A stretch of DNA of 64,000 bases from Streptococcus parasanguinis (GCF_901875555.1 NZ_CABFMD010000002.1:16200-80199), one strand, 5' to 3'; positions 18,462 to 27,808 are shown, counted from the first letter of the stretch. Notes: generated from the letters alone by a model not told the origin. A program made the numbers and translations.

Positions 18462-19718
18462 ATGATTTTTGATAAAGAAGATTACAAAGCCTATGATGCA
18501 GACCTATGGAATGCGATCGCTAAAGAAGAGGAACGCCAACAAAACAATATCGAGTTGATTGCTTCTGAAAATGTCGTCTCTAAGGCGGTTATGGCAGCGC
18601 AAGGGTCTATTCTAACCAATAAATATGCAGAAGGTTATCCAGGTCGCCGTTACTACGGTGGGACTGATGTTGTAGACATCGTCGAAAGTCTGGCAATTGA
18701 ACGCGCTAAGGAAATCTTTGGTGCTAAGTTTGCTAACGTTCAACCCCATTCAGGTAGTCAGGCCAACTGTGCTGCCTATATGGCCTTGATTGAGCCTGGA
18801 GACACTGTTATGGGAATGGATCTGGCTGCAGGTGGGCATTTGACGCACGGAGCTTCTGTAAGCTTCTCAGGACAAACTTATAACTTTGTATCTTACAGCG
18901 TAGATCCAGAAACAGAACTCTTGGATTTTGATGCTATCTTAAAACAAGCCCAAGAAGTCAAACCAAAACTCATTGTTGCTGGTGCCTCAGCCTACTCTCA
19001 CATTATTGATTTCTCAAAATTCCGTGAAATTGCAGATGCAGTAGGAGCTAAGCTCATGGTTGATATGGCCCATATTGCTGGTCTAGTGGCAGCAGGTCTT
19101 CACCCAAGTCCAGTTCCTTATGCCCATATCACGACAACAACCACTCACAAGACCCTTCGTGGTCCTCGTGGTGGCTTGATCTTGACTAATGACGAGGAGT
19201 TAGCTAAGAAAATTAACTCTGCCATCTTCCCTGGTATTCAAGGAGGACCTTTGGAGCATGTCGTTGCAGCTAAAGCCGTTGCTTTCAAAGAAGCGTTGGA
19301 TCCTGCCTTTAAAGAGTATGCCACTAACGTGATTAAGAACAGTCAGGCTATGGCTGATGTCTTCTTGCAAGATCCTGATTTCCGTGTCATTTCAGGCGGA
19401 ACTGAGAACCACCTTTTCCTTGTCGATGTGACTAAAGTCGTTGAAAATGGGAAAGTGGCGCAAAACTTACTGGACGAGGTCAACATTACCCTCAACAAGA
19501 ACTCTATTCCTTATGAAACCTTGTCTCCATTTAAGACCAGTGGGATTCGGATTGGTGCAGCAGCCATCACTGCTCGCGGTTTTGGTGAAAAAGAAAGTCG
19601 CACCGTTGCTGAACTCATGATCAAAGCGCTGAAGAATGCAGATAAAGAAGCAGTCTTAGAAGAGGTGCGTGCTCAAGTCAAAGCCTTGACAGATGCTTTC
19701 CCACTTTACGAGGACTAA
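18462..19718 (+). CDS. glyA: Serine hydroxymethyltransferase
   Basis: PLP enzyme interconverting serine and glycine with tetrahydrofolate, the main source of one-carbon units. 418 aa; PLP lysine in [17 protein letters not shown] 18462 is selected for the AAGGAG site (18449-18454) and the conserved start [12 protein letters not shown]; an in-frame start at 18426 would read through that ribosome site. Ends 8 nt before the nucleoid-associated gene. Confidence 0.97.
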   Translation: MIFDKEDYKAYDADLWNAIAKEEERQQNNIELIASENVVSKAVMAAQGSILTNKYAEGYPGRRYYGGTDVVDIVESLAIERAKEIFGAKFANVQPHSGSQANCAAYMALIEPGDTVMGMDLAAGGHLTHGASVSFSGQTYNFVSYSVDPETELLDFDAILKQAQEVKPKLIVAGASAYSHIIDFSKFREIADAVGAKLMVDMAHIAGLVAAGLHPSPVPYAHITTTTTHKTLRGPRGGLILTNDEELAKKINSAIFPGIQGGPLEHVVAAKAVAFKEALDPAFKEYATNVIKNSQAMADVFLQDPDFRVISGGTENHLFLVDVTKVVENGKVAQNLLDEVNITLNKNSIPYETLSPFKTSGIRIGAAAITARGFGEKESRTVAELMIKALKNADKEAVLEEVRAQVKALTDAFPLYED

Positions 19719-19726
19719 ATCATCTT

Positions 19727-20701
19727 ATGGATATTTACGTAAAGAAAGCCATCATTCATCAATTCAGCCCAGATGATACCGATCTCTATCTGGCAGATAA
19801 ATTCCTCAATATCACACCTAAAATTGAGGAATACCTGCGCAAGAAGATTGAGCGAGTTTATTCCGATGAAGCCAAGACCGGTATTTTCGAAGAGGACAAT
19901 CCTTTTCTTGAGATGATTTCAGATGATCTGTTAGAAACATCTGTCGCAGTAGCGAATCGCTGGAAGGAAGAATTTGTCATCTCTGAGAATCAAAAGACCA
20001 ACGATTTGGTATTCGTCCAATTCTCGAAAGAAGGAGTGGAGCATTTTGCCTTTCTCCGAATCGCTTTACGAGAAACCTTGACCCATCTTGGCGGTGAAGT
20101 GGACAATCCGATTAAGTTGACGCAAAACAATCTGCCTGGTTTTGGGACTGGTGCTGATGAGGCCTTGGTCATTAATCTTCAAAGCCGCAAATACCACTTG
20201 ATTGAAAAACGGATCAAGTATAACGGGACCTTCTTGAATTATTTTTCTGAGAATCTCTTGCAGGCGCAACCCAAGATTTCTCCTAAAAAATCGATCAAGG
20301 CACTAGAAAAAACAGCCCAGAAGATTGCGGAAAGCTTTAATACAGATGATTTTCAATTTCAATCAAAGGTTAAATCAGCTATTTTCAATCATATCGAGGA
20401 AGAAAATAAACTCTCTCCAGAGAAATTAGCAGATGATCTCTTTGACGATAATTTGACAGCTCGTCTCAGTTTTATTGACCAAGTCAAAGAAGCGGTACCT
20501 GAACCTGTCACTTTTGAAGAAATTGATGCAAGTCGCCAGTTGAAGAAGTTTGAAAATCAGAAATTGTCATTGTCAAATGGAATTGAACTGATCGTTCCGA
20601 ATAATGTCTATGAAGATGCAGAATCTGTTGAATTTATTCTAAACGAGAACGGGACCTATTCTATTCTGATCAAAAACATTGAGGATATACAGAGTAAATA
20701 A
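19727..20701 (+). CDS. Nucleoid-associated protein, YejK/NdpA family
   Basis: 324 aa. The start [20 protein letters not shown] and the central [21 protein letters not shown] region fit the 37-kDa nucleoid-associated family (YejK). DNA binding is inferred from the family. It follows glyA closely and its stop overlaps the next ATG by one base, an arrangement also seen around pneumococcal glyA and pmp23. Confidence 0.88.
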   Translation: MDIYVKKAIIHQFSPDDTDLYLADKFLNITPKIEEYLRKKIERVYSDEAKTGIFEEDNPFLEMISDDLLETSVAVANRWKEEFVISENQKTNDLVFVQFSKEGVEHFAFLRIALRETLTHLGGEVDNPIKLTQNNLPGFGTGADEALVINLQSRKYHLIEKRIKYNGTFLNYFSENLLQAQPKISPKKSIKALEKTAQKIAESFNTDDFQFQSKVKSAIFNHIEEENKLSPEKLADDLFDDNLTARLSFIDQVKEAVPEPVTFEEIDASRQLKKFENQKLSLSNGIELIVPNNVYEDAESVEFILNENGTYSILIKNIEDIQSK

Positions 20702-21303
20702 TGATTAAACGCATAGTGAAAATCTTCTTATTCATCTTACTTATATTTGGAATCTACAAGGGGATCCAGATCCACCATGATGTCAAACAAGTCATGCAGT
20801 ATCGCTCTCTGGTTAGAGAAGTCCTTGCTGAGGAGGATACCACAGCCAATGAAAACCTCATTCTGGCTATGATCTATACAGAGACAAAAGGTCGAGAGGA
20901 CGATGTCATGCAGGCTAGTGAGAGTGCAAGTGGTGAGACCAATACCATTAGTGATAATAAGGCCAGCATTCGCCAAGGTATTCAGACTCTTTCAGATGAG
21001 TTAAAAGAAGCCAAGAAAAAAGGGGTTGATAGCTGGACAGCTGTTCAAGCCTATAATTTCGGGAAAGATTACATTGATTATGTAGCTAAACACGGTGGAA
21101 CAAATTCCCTAGAGTTAGCACGCGCTTATTCGCGGGATGTAGTAGCTCCGAGTCTTGGCAATGTAACTGGTGAAACTTATCTTTATTTTCACCCTATCTC
21201 TCTTTTAAACGGGATGGAACTCTACATTAATGGGGGGAACATTTATTATTCTCGTTTAGTAGAAACCAATATGACAATTATGAAGCTATTTTCATGGTTT
21301 TAA
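20701..21303 (+). CDS. pmp23: Membrane-anchored muramidase Pmp23
   Basis: 200 aa with an N-terminal membrane helix ([13 protein letters not shown]) and an extracytoplasmic lysozyme-like domain. The probable catalytic glutamate is in [25 protein letters not shown] and ARAYSRDVV are typical of the lysozyme-like/CwlT group. Pneumococcal Pmp23 is a peptidoglycan hydrolase needed for normal septum shape, and its gene follows the same neighbours. Coupled to the upstream gene (1-nt overlap). Confidence 0.85.
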   Translation: MIKRIVKIFLFILLIFGIYKGIQIHHDVKQVMQYRSLVREVLAEEDTTANENLILAMIYTETKGREDDVMQASESASGETNTISDNKASIRQGIQTLSDELKEAKKKGVDSWTAVQAYNFGKDYIDYVAKHGGTNSLELARAYSRDVVAPSLGNVTGETYLYFHPISLLNGMELYINGGNIYYSRLVETNMTIMKLFSWF

Positions 21304-21314
21304 TCAGTCAAGTC

Positions 21315-21552
21315 AGAGAGAGTGGGACAGCTTCAACAGTCTGGGAGAATGTTGAAGGTTGCAGATAAAGGAAACATAGTTTCCGTCAACATAGGGCATC
21401 TTTGGAACTTAAAAAGCGAACAAAGACTTAGGATACTTGCTTCGCAAGTTCTATTCGCCACCTCAAAGCAGTGCTTTGAGCACTCAACCACTGCGTCTTG
21501 CTCGACAATCCAAAAAAAATTGAGAGGCTAGGACTTTTGTCCCAGCCTCTCT
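21315..21552. repeat. Composite hairpin repeat (BOX-like)
   Basis: A 238-bp intergenic element framed by an outer match (AGAGAG..TGGGACA 21315-21329 with TGTCCCA..CTCTCT 21538-21552). Inside are GGAAAC/GTTTCC (21370-21384), ACTTGC-TTC-GCAAGT (21435-21449), the BOX-type hairpin CTCAAAGCA-G-TGCTTTGAG (21462-21480) and a terminal strong hairpin (21522-21551). The CTCAAAGCAGTGCTTTGAG core is also found in pneumococcal BOX elements. A frame at 21322-21531 is just this repeat read as protein. Sits between pmp23 and the DUF915 gene; the last hairpin may end pmp23 transcripts. Confidence 0.75.
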
Positions 21553-21666
21553 TATAATCTATAAATCTATTTGTGTATTTTATCTCTTTCATTCTCAATC
21601 TTTTGAAATCATTGAATAGCTATGATAAAATACTAGTTAGTTTTAAATTATCTTGAGGAGTTCCTA

Positions 21667-22512
21667 TTGAACAAAAAATCATTCTACGGACTGCTTGTGG
21701 GGTTGATTCTCCTATGTATCGCTTTTTGGGGAAAGTCTCAACAAAAAACGCAGCTGGACCACACGAATTACCTACAAAATACTCGTCCTACCTTATTTTT
21801 TCATGGTTATGGCTCGAGTGCCAATGCAGAAAAACACATGACAGATGCGGCAAAAAAAGCAGGGGTTACAGAGACTGTCATTACTGCAAATGTAGCTACC
21901 GATGGACAAGTAAAGCTGACAGGGACCATTCCCAAAGGTGCGGTCAATCCAATTATCAAAGTGGAATACCAAAACAATCGCACGCCCGATCCAAAAGTCA
22001 TCAGCCATTATGCCTATCAGGTAGTTAAAAAACTTCAAGAAACCTACCATTTTAAAGAGATGAACGTCGTCGCTCATTCTATGGGAAATATGTCCGTCTT
22101 ATATTATCTTCTGGAACATGGAAGTGATGAGAATCTGCCAAAAATTGTCAAGCAGGTCGCCATTGCCAACCATGTCGCTGGACTCGAAGGAATGAATTTA
22201 CCACAAGGTTTGGTACTAGATGCGCAAACAGGTAAGCCTTCATCAATGAATGAGCAGTACCAACAGCTTTTAGCTCTTCGGGAAGTCTATCCAGAAAATC
22301 AGATCGATGTACTGAATATCTATGGAGATATCGGTGGCGAAACAGATGGGTCTGTTCTCAATATTTCTTCAAAAGCCCTTCGTTACCTAGTAGCAGAACG
22401 TGCAAAAAGCTACCGTGAAGAAAAGATTGATGGAAAAGGGGCTCAGCATAGCCAACTTCATGAAAATCCAATAGTTGATAAGCTATTGATCCAGTTTCTT
22501 TGGGGAAAATAA
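21667..22512 (+). CDS. DUF915 alpha/beta-hydrolase, membrane-anchored
   Basis: 281 aa. An N-terminal signal anchor (SFYGLLVGLILLCIAFWG) is followed by a DUF915 hydrolase domain: oxyanion region TLFFHGYGSSANAE, nucleophile elbow AHSMGN, and catalytic histidine in GAQHSQLHEN. The start is TTG at 21667, supported by GAGGAG 7 nt upstream; no ATG precedes the anchor. DUF915 enzymes are putative extracellular esterases or lipases. A second, cytoplasmic-looking member is encoded at 34062-34829. Confidence 0.87.
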   Translation: MNKKSFYGLLVGLILLCIAFWGKSQQKTQLDHTNYLQNTRPTLFFHGYGSSANAEKHMTDAAKKAGVTETVITANVATDGQVKLTGTIPKGAVNPIIKVEYQNNRTPDPKVISHYAYQVVKKLQETYHFKEMNVVAHSMGNMSVLYYLLEHGSDENLPKIVKQVAIANHVAGLEGMNLPQGLVLDAQTGKPSSMNEQYQQLLALREVYPENQIDVLNIYGDIGGETDGSVLNISSKALRYLVAERAKSYREEKIDGKGAQHSQLHENPIVDKLLIQFLWGK

Positions 22513-22522
22513 ATATGTCATC

Positions 22523-22558
22523 CTTTCTTAAAAGAAATGTAAGCTTCTTTTAAGAAAG
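22523..22558. repeat. 14-bp perfect inverted repeat upstream of the DUF1002 promoter
   Basis: CTTTCTTAAAAGAA (22523-22536) and TTCTTTTAAGAAAG (22545-22558) with an 8-nt loop. It overlaps the CiaR-type direct repeat. There is no T run, so it is either a weak terminator for the DUF915 gene or a binding-site palindrome. Confidence 0.6.
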
Positions 22559-22570
22559 AAACGATATAAT
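22538..22570 (+). promoter_or_regulatory. CiaR-type promoter
   Basis: Direct repeat TGTAAG-N5-TTTAAG (22538-22543, 22549-22554), then exactly 10 nt, then perfect TATAAT (22565-22570). This matches the known CiaR site TTTAAG-N5-TTTAAG placed 10-11 nt before the -10, with one mismatch in the first half. No good -35 is present, as expected for an activator-dependent promoter. Predicts control by the CiaRH two-component system. Confidence 0.7.
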
Positions 22571-22577
22571 AAACATT

Positions 22578-22611
22578 GAAGTGAATAACTCTTTTATTGG
22601 CTTCTTTTTTT
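22578..22611 (+). terminator. Attenuator-like terminator at the start of the CiaR transcript
   Basis: 11-position stem (22578-22588 with 22594-22604, one G-G mismatch and one G-T pair) and a 7-T run, beginning within a base or two of the predicted transcription start. It would cut the transcript at about 35 nt, 70 nt before the DUF1002 start codon. Confidence 0.55.
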
Positions 22612-22680
22612 CAGCTCTAGTCAGGTGAAATAGTCGATAAAATCTACTCAGCATGGATATGAGATAGAAAGAAGAGAGAA

Positions 22681-23691
22681 ATGAAATTAAGAAAAATTGC
22701 TTTATTTGTAGCGTCGACAGTTGCCCTCTTTAGTGGAATTCCACATGTTTCTGCAGATACTAATGTCCAGAAAGTCATTGATGAAACTTATGTCAAGCCA
22801 GACTATGTTTTGGGTTATTCTCTAGACCAAAGTCAAATTGAGCAAACCTTGAGTTTACTGAACTACGATAGTTCAAAAGACAAAGAAGAGTGGAAGACCA
22901 TGACACCAGAGGTTTACTCTTCGATTATGAACGTTGCTAACGATGATAGTCTAGAACTCTATTCCTCCGTTAAAATTCAAAAATTAGGTAAGAATAAGGC
23001 TCTAGAAGTGAATATCGTAACGCCTCAAAACATCACCAAGGTTACTGCAAATATGTATCGTAATGCAGCCGTTACACTTGGATTGGAGCATGCTCAAATT
23101 ACAGTCGCATCTCCTGTCCAAGTGACTGGAGAAAGTGCCTTAGCTGGTATCTATTACTCGCTTGAGAAGAATGGCGCCAAAGTTTCTCAAGAAAGCAAAG
23201 ATCTGGCTCAAGAAGAGTTAAAGACTTTATCCGGGATCAACGAGGAAAACGCCGGCAAGAAAAACTTCGATGCTGATAAATTGAACGTGGCATTGACCGA
23301 CATTAAAACAGCAGTAGCCAATGCCAAACAGAACAATCAGGATTTGAGTAAGGATGATATTCGAAAGATCGTCGAAGAAACCCTGAAAAATTATAAGCTA
23401 GATACAACTGTGACAGGTAACCAGATCAATTTGATCGTGAATTTCGCAGTGAACCTCTCAAAGAGTAGCGTCATCAGCAGCAAAAATTTCACCAAGACCT
23501 TGACAGATCTCAAAGATAGTATCGTAGACAAGGCAGGCGATACCTTTAACAACATCAATCTTAATTTTGATACAAATGCCATTTTAAAAGATAGTGGCAA
23601 CTTCTTCACAAATGCATGGAATGCCATTGCTGGCTTCTTCGGAGCCATCTGGAATGCCATTGTCAAATTCTTTAGTGGATTGGTTGGATAA
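22681..23691 (+). CDS. Secreted DUF1002 protein
   Basis: 336 aa with a clear signal peptide (KIALFVASTVALFSGIPHVSA, cleavage before DTN) and a DUF1002 domain (YpuA-like) covering most of the mature protein: VLGYSLDQSQIEQTLSLLNY, then VTPQNITKVTANMYRNAAVTLGL, then ESALAGIYYSLEKNG. The C-terminus has two similar tryptophan-containing amphipathic helices (AWNAIAGFFGAIWNAIVKFFSG) that could lie on membranes. Role unknown; an envelope function fits the CiaR-type promoter, since CiaRH responds to wall stress. Followed by a strong terminator. Confidence 0.85.
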   Translation: MKLRKIALFVASTVALFSGIPHVSADTNVQKVIDETYVKPDYVLGYSLDQSQIEQTLSLLNYDSSKDKEEWKTMTPEVYSSIMNVANDDSLELYSSVKIQKLGKNKALEVNIVTPQNITKVTANMYRNAAVTLGLEHAQITVASPVQVTGESALAGIYYSLEKNGAKVSQESKDLAQEELKTLSGINEENAGKKNFDADKLNVALTDIKTAVANAKQNNQDLSKDDIRKIVEETLKNYKLDTTVTGNQINLIVNFAVNLSKSSVISSKNFTKTLTDLKDSIVDKAGDTFNNINLNFDTNAILKDSGNFFTNAWNAIAGFFGAIWNAIVKFFSGLVG

Positions 23692-23700
23692 ATATTGCAC

Positions 23701-23735
23701 AAAAGCACTGCTGACAAGAAGTCAGAGTGCTTTTT
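23701..23735 (+). terminator. Terminator after the DUF1002 gene
   Basis: AAAAGCACT (23701-23709) with CTGAC/GTCAG inside pairs to AGTGCTTTT (23726-23734), followed by T. Confidence 0.85.
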
Positions 23736-23778
23736 GCGTTTGATTACCCTTTTTAGAACTGCTAAATTCTTATTTTAA

Positions 23779-23910
23779 GCTCGTGAATCAAGTTCCCCCG
23801 GACCTTTAACACACTTTGCTATTTTTATGCTCGTGAAAAAAAGGTCCTCCGGACCTTTAACTCGCTCTATTGTTTTAAAGCTCGTGAAAAAAAGGTCCCC
23901 CGGACCTTTT
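23779..23910. repeat. Three tandem copies of a 50-bp terminator unit
   Basis: Units beginning GCTCGTGAA start at 23779, 23829 and 23880 (periods 50 and 51). Copies 2 and 3 contain a perfect AAAGGTCC/GGACCTTT hairpin (loops TCC and CCC); copy 1 has one stem mismatch. Copy 3, with flanking A and T runs, is the guaA terminator on the minus strand and could also work for + transcripts. The array looks like tandem duplication of the guaA terminator. Confidence 0.8.
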
Positions 23911-23911
23911 T

Positions 23912-25477
23912 TTATTCCCACTCTACAGTTGCAGGTGGTTTACTTGTGATATCATAGACGATGCGGTTAACATGGTCAACTTCGTTTACGATACGAACTG
24001 AGATTTTTTGGAGAACTTCCCATGGAATTTTAGCGAAGTCTGCTGTCATTCCATCGATCGAAGTAATGGCGCGGATAGCGATAGTGTAGTCGTAAGTACG
24101 ACCATCCCCCATAACACCGACTGAACGAACGCCAGTGTTAACAGTGAAGTATTGCCAGATGTCGCGGTCAAGACCAGCTTTAGCGATTTCTTCACGAAGG
24201 ATAGCATCCGATTCACGGACTGTTTCCAGTTTTTCTTCAGTAATTTCCCCAATGACACGGATGGCAAGTCCAGGTCCTGGGAATGGTTGGCGCCACACGA
24301 TATTATCTGGCATACCAAGTTCAGTACCGAGGGCACGAACTTCATCCTTATAAAGAGTGTTGAGTGGCTCGATCAGTTCAAACTGCATGTCTTCTGGAAG
24401 TCCACCAACGTTGTGGTGAGATTTGATGGTTTGAGCAGTATCTGTACCAGATTCGATGACGTCAGTATAAAGAGTTCCTTGGGCCAAGAATTTCACATCT
24501 TTGAGCTTGCTTGCTTCGTCATCAAAGACATAAACAAACTCGTTACCGATAATCTTCCGTTTTTTCTCAGGGTCAGACACACCAGCTAGTTTATCAAGGA
24601 AGCGTTTGGCAGCATCCGCTTTGACGATGTTGAGACCAAACTTGCCACCAAGCATCTCCATAACTTGGTCTGCTTCCCCTTTACGGAGCAGGCCGTGGTC
24701 TACAAAGATACAGATCAATTGATCACCAATCGCTTTTTGAAGAAGTACCCCAACAACAGAAGAATCCACACCACCAGAAAGTCCAAGAAGGACACGTTTG
24801 TCTCCGACGGTTTCACGGATTTTTTTGATCTGCATGTCAATGAAGTTGTCCATAGTCCAGTCACCTTTAGCCCCACAGATGTTCAAGGCAAAGTTACGCA
24901 AGATATCATAACCGTGAACAGAATGACGAACCTCAGGGTGGAACTGGATACCGTAGATTTTCTTGTCTGGATTTTCAATGGATGCATAAGGACAGTCAGC
25001 AGAAGTACCAGTACGGATGAAGTCAGCTGGAATTTCTGTCACAGCATCCCCATGGCTCATCAAAACGACTTGTTTATCTGGTGTGCTTGCAAAAAGAGCA
25101 GAAGATTCTGTCAAACTGAGTTCAGACTGACCATATTCACGGTTACCAGCGTTACCTGCTGGAACGACCTTCCCACCCAATTTGTGGGTCAACAATTGCA
25201 TCCCGTAACAGATTCCAAGGATCGGAATTCCCAACTCAAAAATTTCAGGATCAATATCAAAAGATCCTTCCTCGTATACAGAGTTTGGTCCGCCTGAAAG
25301 GACGATCCCAACTGGATTGATTGCACGCACTTCAGCAGCAGAAATCTTATGGCTCTTCAATTCTGAGAAGACACCAATTTCACGAATCCGACGTGAAATA
25401 AGCTGATTGTATTGGCTACCGTAGTCAAGCACGATGATTTTTTCAACATCATGCAAATCAGTTGATAGGTTTGTCAT
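23912..25477 (-). CDS. guaA: GMP synthase (glutamine-hydrolysing)
   Basis: Converts XMP to GMP with ATP and glutamine, the last step of GMP synthesis. 521 aa in two parts: class I glutamine amidotransferase (nucleophile in GICYGMQLL, His-Glu in GIQFHPEV) and an ATP-pyrophosphatase with LSGGVDSS, then the dimerisation domain ending TVEWE. AAGGGG precedes the ATG. It is the largest minus-strand gene left of the terminus and is divergent from a GntR regulator. It shares the GMP branch with guaC and xpt. Confidence 0.97.
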   Translation of the reverse strand: MTNLSTDLHDVEKIIVLDYGSQYNQLISRRIREIGVFSELKSHKISAAEVRAINPVGIVLSGGPNSVYEEGSFDIDPEIFELGIPILGICYGMQLLTHKLGGKVVPAGNAGNREYGQSELSLTESSALFASTPDKQVVLMSHGDAVTEIPADFIRTGTSADCPYASIENPDKKIYGIQFHPEVRHSVHGYDILRNFALNICGAKGDWTMDNFIDMQIKKIRETVGDKRVLLGLSGGVDSSVVGVLLQKAIGDQLICIFVDHGLLRKGEADQVMEMLGGKFGLNIVKADAAKRFLDKLAGVSDPEKKRKIIGNEFVYVFDDEASKLKDVKFLAQGTLYTDVIESGTDTAQTIKSHHNVGGLPEDMQFELIEPLNTLYKDEVRALGTELGMPDNIVWRQPFPGPGLAIRVIGEITEEKLETVRESDAILREEIAKAGLDRDIWQYFTVNTGVRSVGVMGDGRTYDYTIAIRAITSIDGMTADFAKIPWEVLQKISVRIVNEVDHVNRIVYDITSKPPATVEWE

Positions 25478-25548
25478 CTTATCCCCTTCTTAATGAAATT
25501 TACTTTCCTCTATTCTAACACAAAACCCCTCGCTTTACCATTCTCTGA

Positions 25549-25577
25549 TTGAATCTTTCGGAAAATTACGCTACAAT
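25549..25577 (+). promoter_or_regulatory. Promoter of the GntR gene
   Basis: TTGAAT (25549-25554), 17-bp spacer, TACAAT (25572-25577). Leader of about 20 nt to the ATG at 25606. Confidence 0.7.
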
Positions 25578-25605
25578 AGACCTAATAGAGAGAAAGAGCA
25601 GTACA

Positions 25606-26304
25606 ATGATTCCAGCTTACATTCAAATTCATGATCAGATTAAGTCTGAGATTGATCAAAAAATATGGAAAATCGGGGAGCGTCTTCCTAGTGAACGCGA
25701 CCTAGCAGAGCAATTTCAGGTCAGTCGAATGACCCTTCGTCAAGCCATCACCCTTCTAGTCGAAGAGGGGGTTCTTGAAAGACGAGTGGGAAGTGGCACC
25801 TTTATCACCAGCACGCGCGTCCGGGAAAAAATGCGTGGGACAACCAGTTTCACCGAAATCATGAAATCGCAAGGCAGAGAACCGTCTAGTCAAGTAATTT
25901 CATACCGTAAAACCATTCCTAGCCTGCAAGAAGTAGACAAATTGGGTATTGATAAGACCGAAACCATTATTCGGATGGAGCGCGTTCGGTATGCTGATGG
26001 GATTCCTGTCGTTTATGAAGTGGCCTCTATTCCGGAGAAATTTATTAAGAATTTCAATCGCGAAGAGGTGACCAGCCATTTCTTCCAAACCTTGGAGCGT
26101 CATGGTTATAAGATCGGAAAATCGCACCAGACGATTTATGCTCGATTGGCCAAAGATAAGATTGCGGACTATTTACAGGTTTCAAAAGGTCAGGCGATTT
26201 TAGGGCTAACCCAGGTTTCCTATTTTGAAGATGGTACAGCCTTTGAATATGTGAAAAGCCAGTATGTAGGCGAGCGGTTCGAATTTTATTTGGAAAATAA
26301 CTAA
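25606..26304 (+). CDS. GntR-family transcriptional regulator (HutC/UTRA subfamily)
   Basis: 232 aa. N-terminal winged helix (IPAYIQIHDQIKSEI ... ERLPSERDLAEQFQVSRMTLRQAI ... RRVGSGTFI) and a C-terminal UTRA effector domain (RMERVRYADGIPVVYEVASIP; LGLTQVSYFEDGTAFEY). ATG 25606 is used because an earlier in-frame start at 25549 falls on the -35 box. UTRA regulators usually sense a sugar phosphate or similar small molecule. It diverges from guaA; the target genes are not evident. Confidence 0.9.
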   Translation: MIPAYIQIHDQIKSEIDQKIWKIGERLPSERDLAEQFQVSRMTLRQAITLLVEEGVLERRVGSGTFITSTRVREKMRGTTSFTEIMKSQGREPSSQVISYRKTIPSLQEVDKLGIDKTETIIRMERVRYADGIPVVYEVASIPEKFIKNFNREEVTSHFFQTLERHGYKIGKSHQTIYARLAKDKIADYLQVSKGQAILGLTQVSYFEDGTAFEYVKSQYVGERFEFYLENN

Positions 26305-26325
26305 GTTTGCAATTCGTAAAACTAA

Positions 26326-26376
26326 AAAACTTTCAAATGCTAAAGTGGATTCCACTGGCATTTGGGAGTTTTTTTC
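26326..26376 (+). terminator. Terminator after the GntR gene
   Basis: AAAACT..CAAATGC (from 26326) pairs with GCATTTG..AGTTTT (26358-26371), with an inner AGTGG/CCACT stem, and ends in a T run. Confidence 0.8.
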
Positions 26377-26468
26377 GTTAGGAATCATTCTTTCTAAATA
26401 GTGATAGTAAAGCCAAAATTAAAAGTTTTTAAAAAAATTTTATTTTTTCTTCAATTTTTGATTTTTTT

Positions 26469-26476
26469 TACGAATA
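26469..26476 (+). promoter_or_regulatory. Competence cin-box (SigX/ComX promoter element)
   Basis: Exact TACGAATA preceded by a run of eight T residues and followed by TATAGATAAG. The local context closely matches the cin-box before dprA in this same window (TTTTACGAATAAATAAG, minus strand, 45066-45073). It lies 54 nt before the glycosyltransferase ATG, a normal spacing. No convincing sigma-A promoter competes with it in 26377-26530. Confidence 0.7.
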
Positions 26477-26530
26477 TATAGATAAGAGGCCCAGATTAGG
26501 CCTAAAAAAAGAGATATAAGGCAGGAAAAA

Positions 26531-27808
26531 ATGAAAAAAATTAAAATCGATGTGGTAGCTGTTCCCCTGAGTGGGCACCTGTACCCGACTTTAAATCTCG
26601 TCAAACCTTTATTGGATGATCCTTCGATGGAGATCCGGGTTTTCACGGGACCTCAGAAAAAGGCTGTTGCAGAAAGTCTTGGGTTCACAGTGGTTCCGAT
26701 TCTTGAGGACAAAGTAGAGGAGTTTGAACGTGCGGCGAATAACGATAAGAAACTCAATCTATTTTCAGCTTATCGTCAATTGTCCGAGAGTCTTGATTTG
26801 ATCAATCATGTCTCGGATCAATTGTTAGAAGAATGGCGCGTCAACCGCCCAGACATTGTAATTGCTGATTTTATCACTTTATCAGCTGGTTTTGTAGCAG
26901 AAGAGTTGGAAATCCCTTGGATTACGACCATGGCAACTCAATTTGCAATCGAAACTCCCTATGGTCCTCCTTGCTTTTTTGGAGGGATGGGAATTGCACG
27001 AACCAAGAAGGAAGAAAAGATCCAAGCCCTATGTAGAAAACTCACGCGTATTGGGAAATACTGCGTGGCTTTCCTCTTACGCAAACGCTTAAAACGTTAC
27101 AATTTCAAGTTGTATAATCAAAATGGAGTGGAGACCATCTACTCTCCTTATGCCATCTTTGGAATTGGCATGATGGAGCTAGAGTTGAAAACACATTTCC
27201 CTCATCAATATGCGTGGCTGGGTCCATTAGGAACTTCTCTTGAAAAAGCAGAAGACTACCCTTTGGACCTCAGTCCGTATGAGAACAAAAAGAAGATCCT
27301 CGTGACTTGTGGAACCCAGCTGCCTTGGGCGAAGGAAAACTTGCTAGAGCAAACCAAGCAGTTGGCCAAAGACCATCCAGAATGTCACTTTTTTGTCACC
27401 TTGGGAGATGGGGCAAAAGACTTTTCTGAAGAAGAAGTAGCACCAAATGTGACGGTCGTCTCTTATCTGCCATATAAGGAATACATTCCGCAGATGGACT
27501 ATGTCATTCACCATGGAGGAGCTGGAATCTTTTATCAGTGTATCGAATTTAAAAAACCGGCCTTGATCTTGCCACATGACTATGATCAATTTGACTATGC
27601 CATTCGAGGAGTAGAAGCCGGGATTGCCTTTCAAGCTCATCGCAATCGCACCGAAGAGATTCAAGCAGGTTTTAACGCCCTGTTAGAAAAAGAATCTTGG
27701 GAAAAGTTAGAAAGACTAAACAAACTATCAAAAACCTACAAACCGTTGGATACCTTAGAGTTTGAAATTCAACGATTATTAAGACGTGGAACGGATGGAA
27801 AACTATGA
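26531..27808 (+). CDS. GT1-family glycosyltransferase (macrolide/UGT type)
   Basis: 425 aa. GT-B fold with an N-terminal acceptor domain (VVAVPLSGHLYPTLNLVKPLL) and a C-terminal nucleotide-sugar domain bearing the GT1 signature: VIHHGGAGIFYQCIEFKKPALILPH, then DYDQFDYA, where the final D-Q pair normally contacts the sugar. Such enzymes glycosylate small hydrophobic molecules, not cell-wall polymers. First gene of a five-gene operon, overlapping the next by 4 nt. In this setting it probably glycosylates the hydroxyl group made by the downstream reductase; that is inference. Confidence 0.88.
   Translation: MKKIKIDVVAVPLSGHLYPTLNLVKPLLDDPSMEIRVFTGPQKKAVAESLGFTVVPILEDKVEEFERAANNDKKLNLFSAYRQLSESLDLINHVSDQLLEEWRVNRPDIVIADFITLSAGFVAEELEIPWITTMATQFAIETPYGPPCFFGGMGIARTKKEEKIQALCRKLTRIGKYCVAFLLRKRLKRYNFKLYNQNGVETIYSPYAIFGIGMMELELKTHFPHQYAWLGPLGTSLEKAEDYPLDLSPYENKKKILVTCGTQLPWAKENLLEQTKQLAKDHPECHFFVTLGDGAKDFSEEEVAPNVTVVSYLPYKEYIPQMDYVIHHGGAGIFYQCIEFKKPALILPHDYDQFDYAIRGVEAGIAFQAHRNRTEEIQAGFNALLEKESWEKLERLNKLSKTYKPLDTLEFEIQRLLRRGTDGKL

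Noticed and set aside
21322..21531. 69-codon + strand ORF
   Set aside because: Lies wholly inside the composite hairpin repeat at 21315-21552 and has no ribosome site.
24665..25297. 210-codon ORF antisense to guaA
   Set aside because: Shadow of a strongly conserved enzyme gene; no start signal, protein-like composition or promoter.
26440..26646. Minus-strand 68-codon frame with a membrane-helix-like stretch before the glycosyltransferase
   Set aside because: The start codon is within the glycosyltransferase coding region, no ATG or ribosome site exists in the intergenic part, and the hydrophobicity follows from T-rich DNA around the cin-box.
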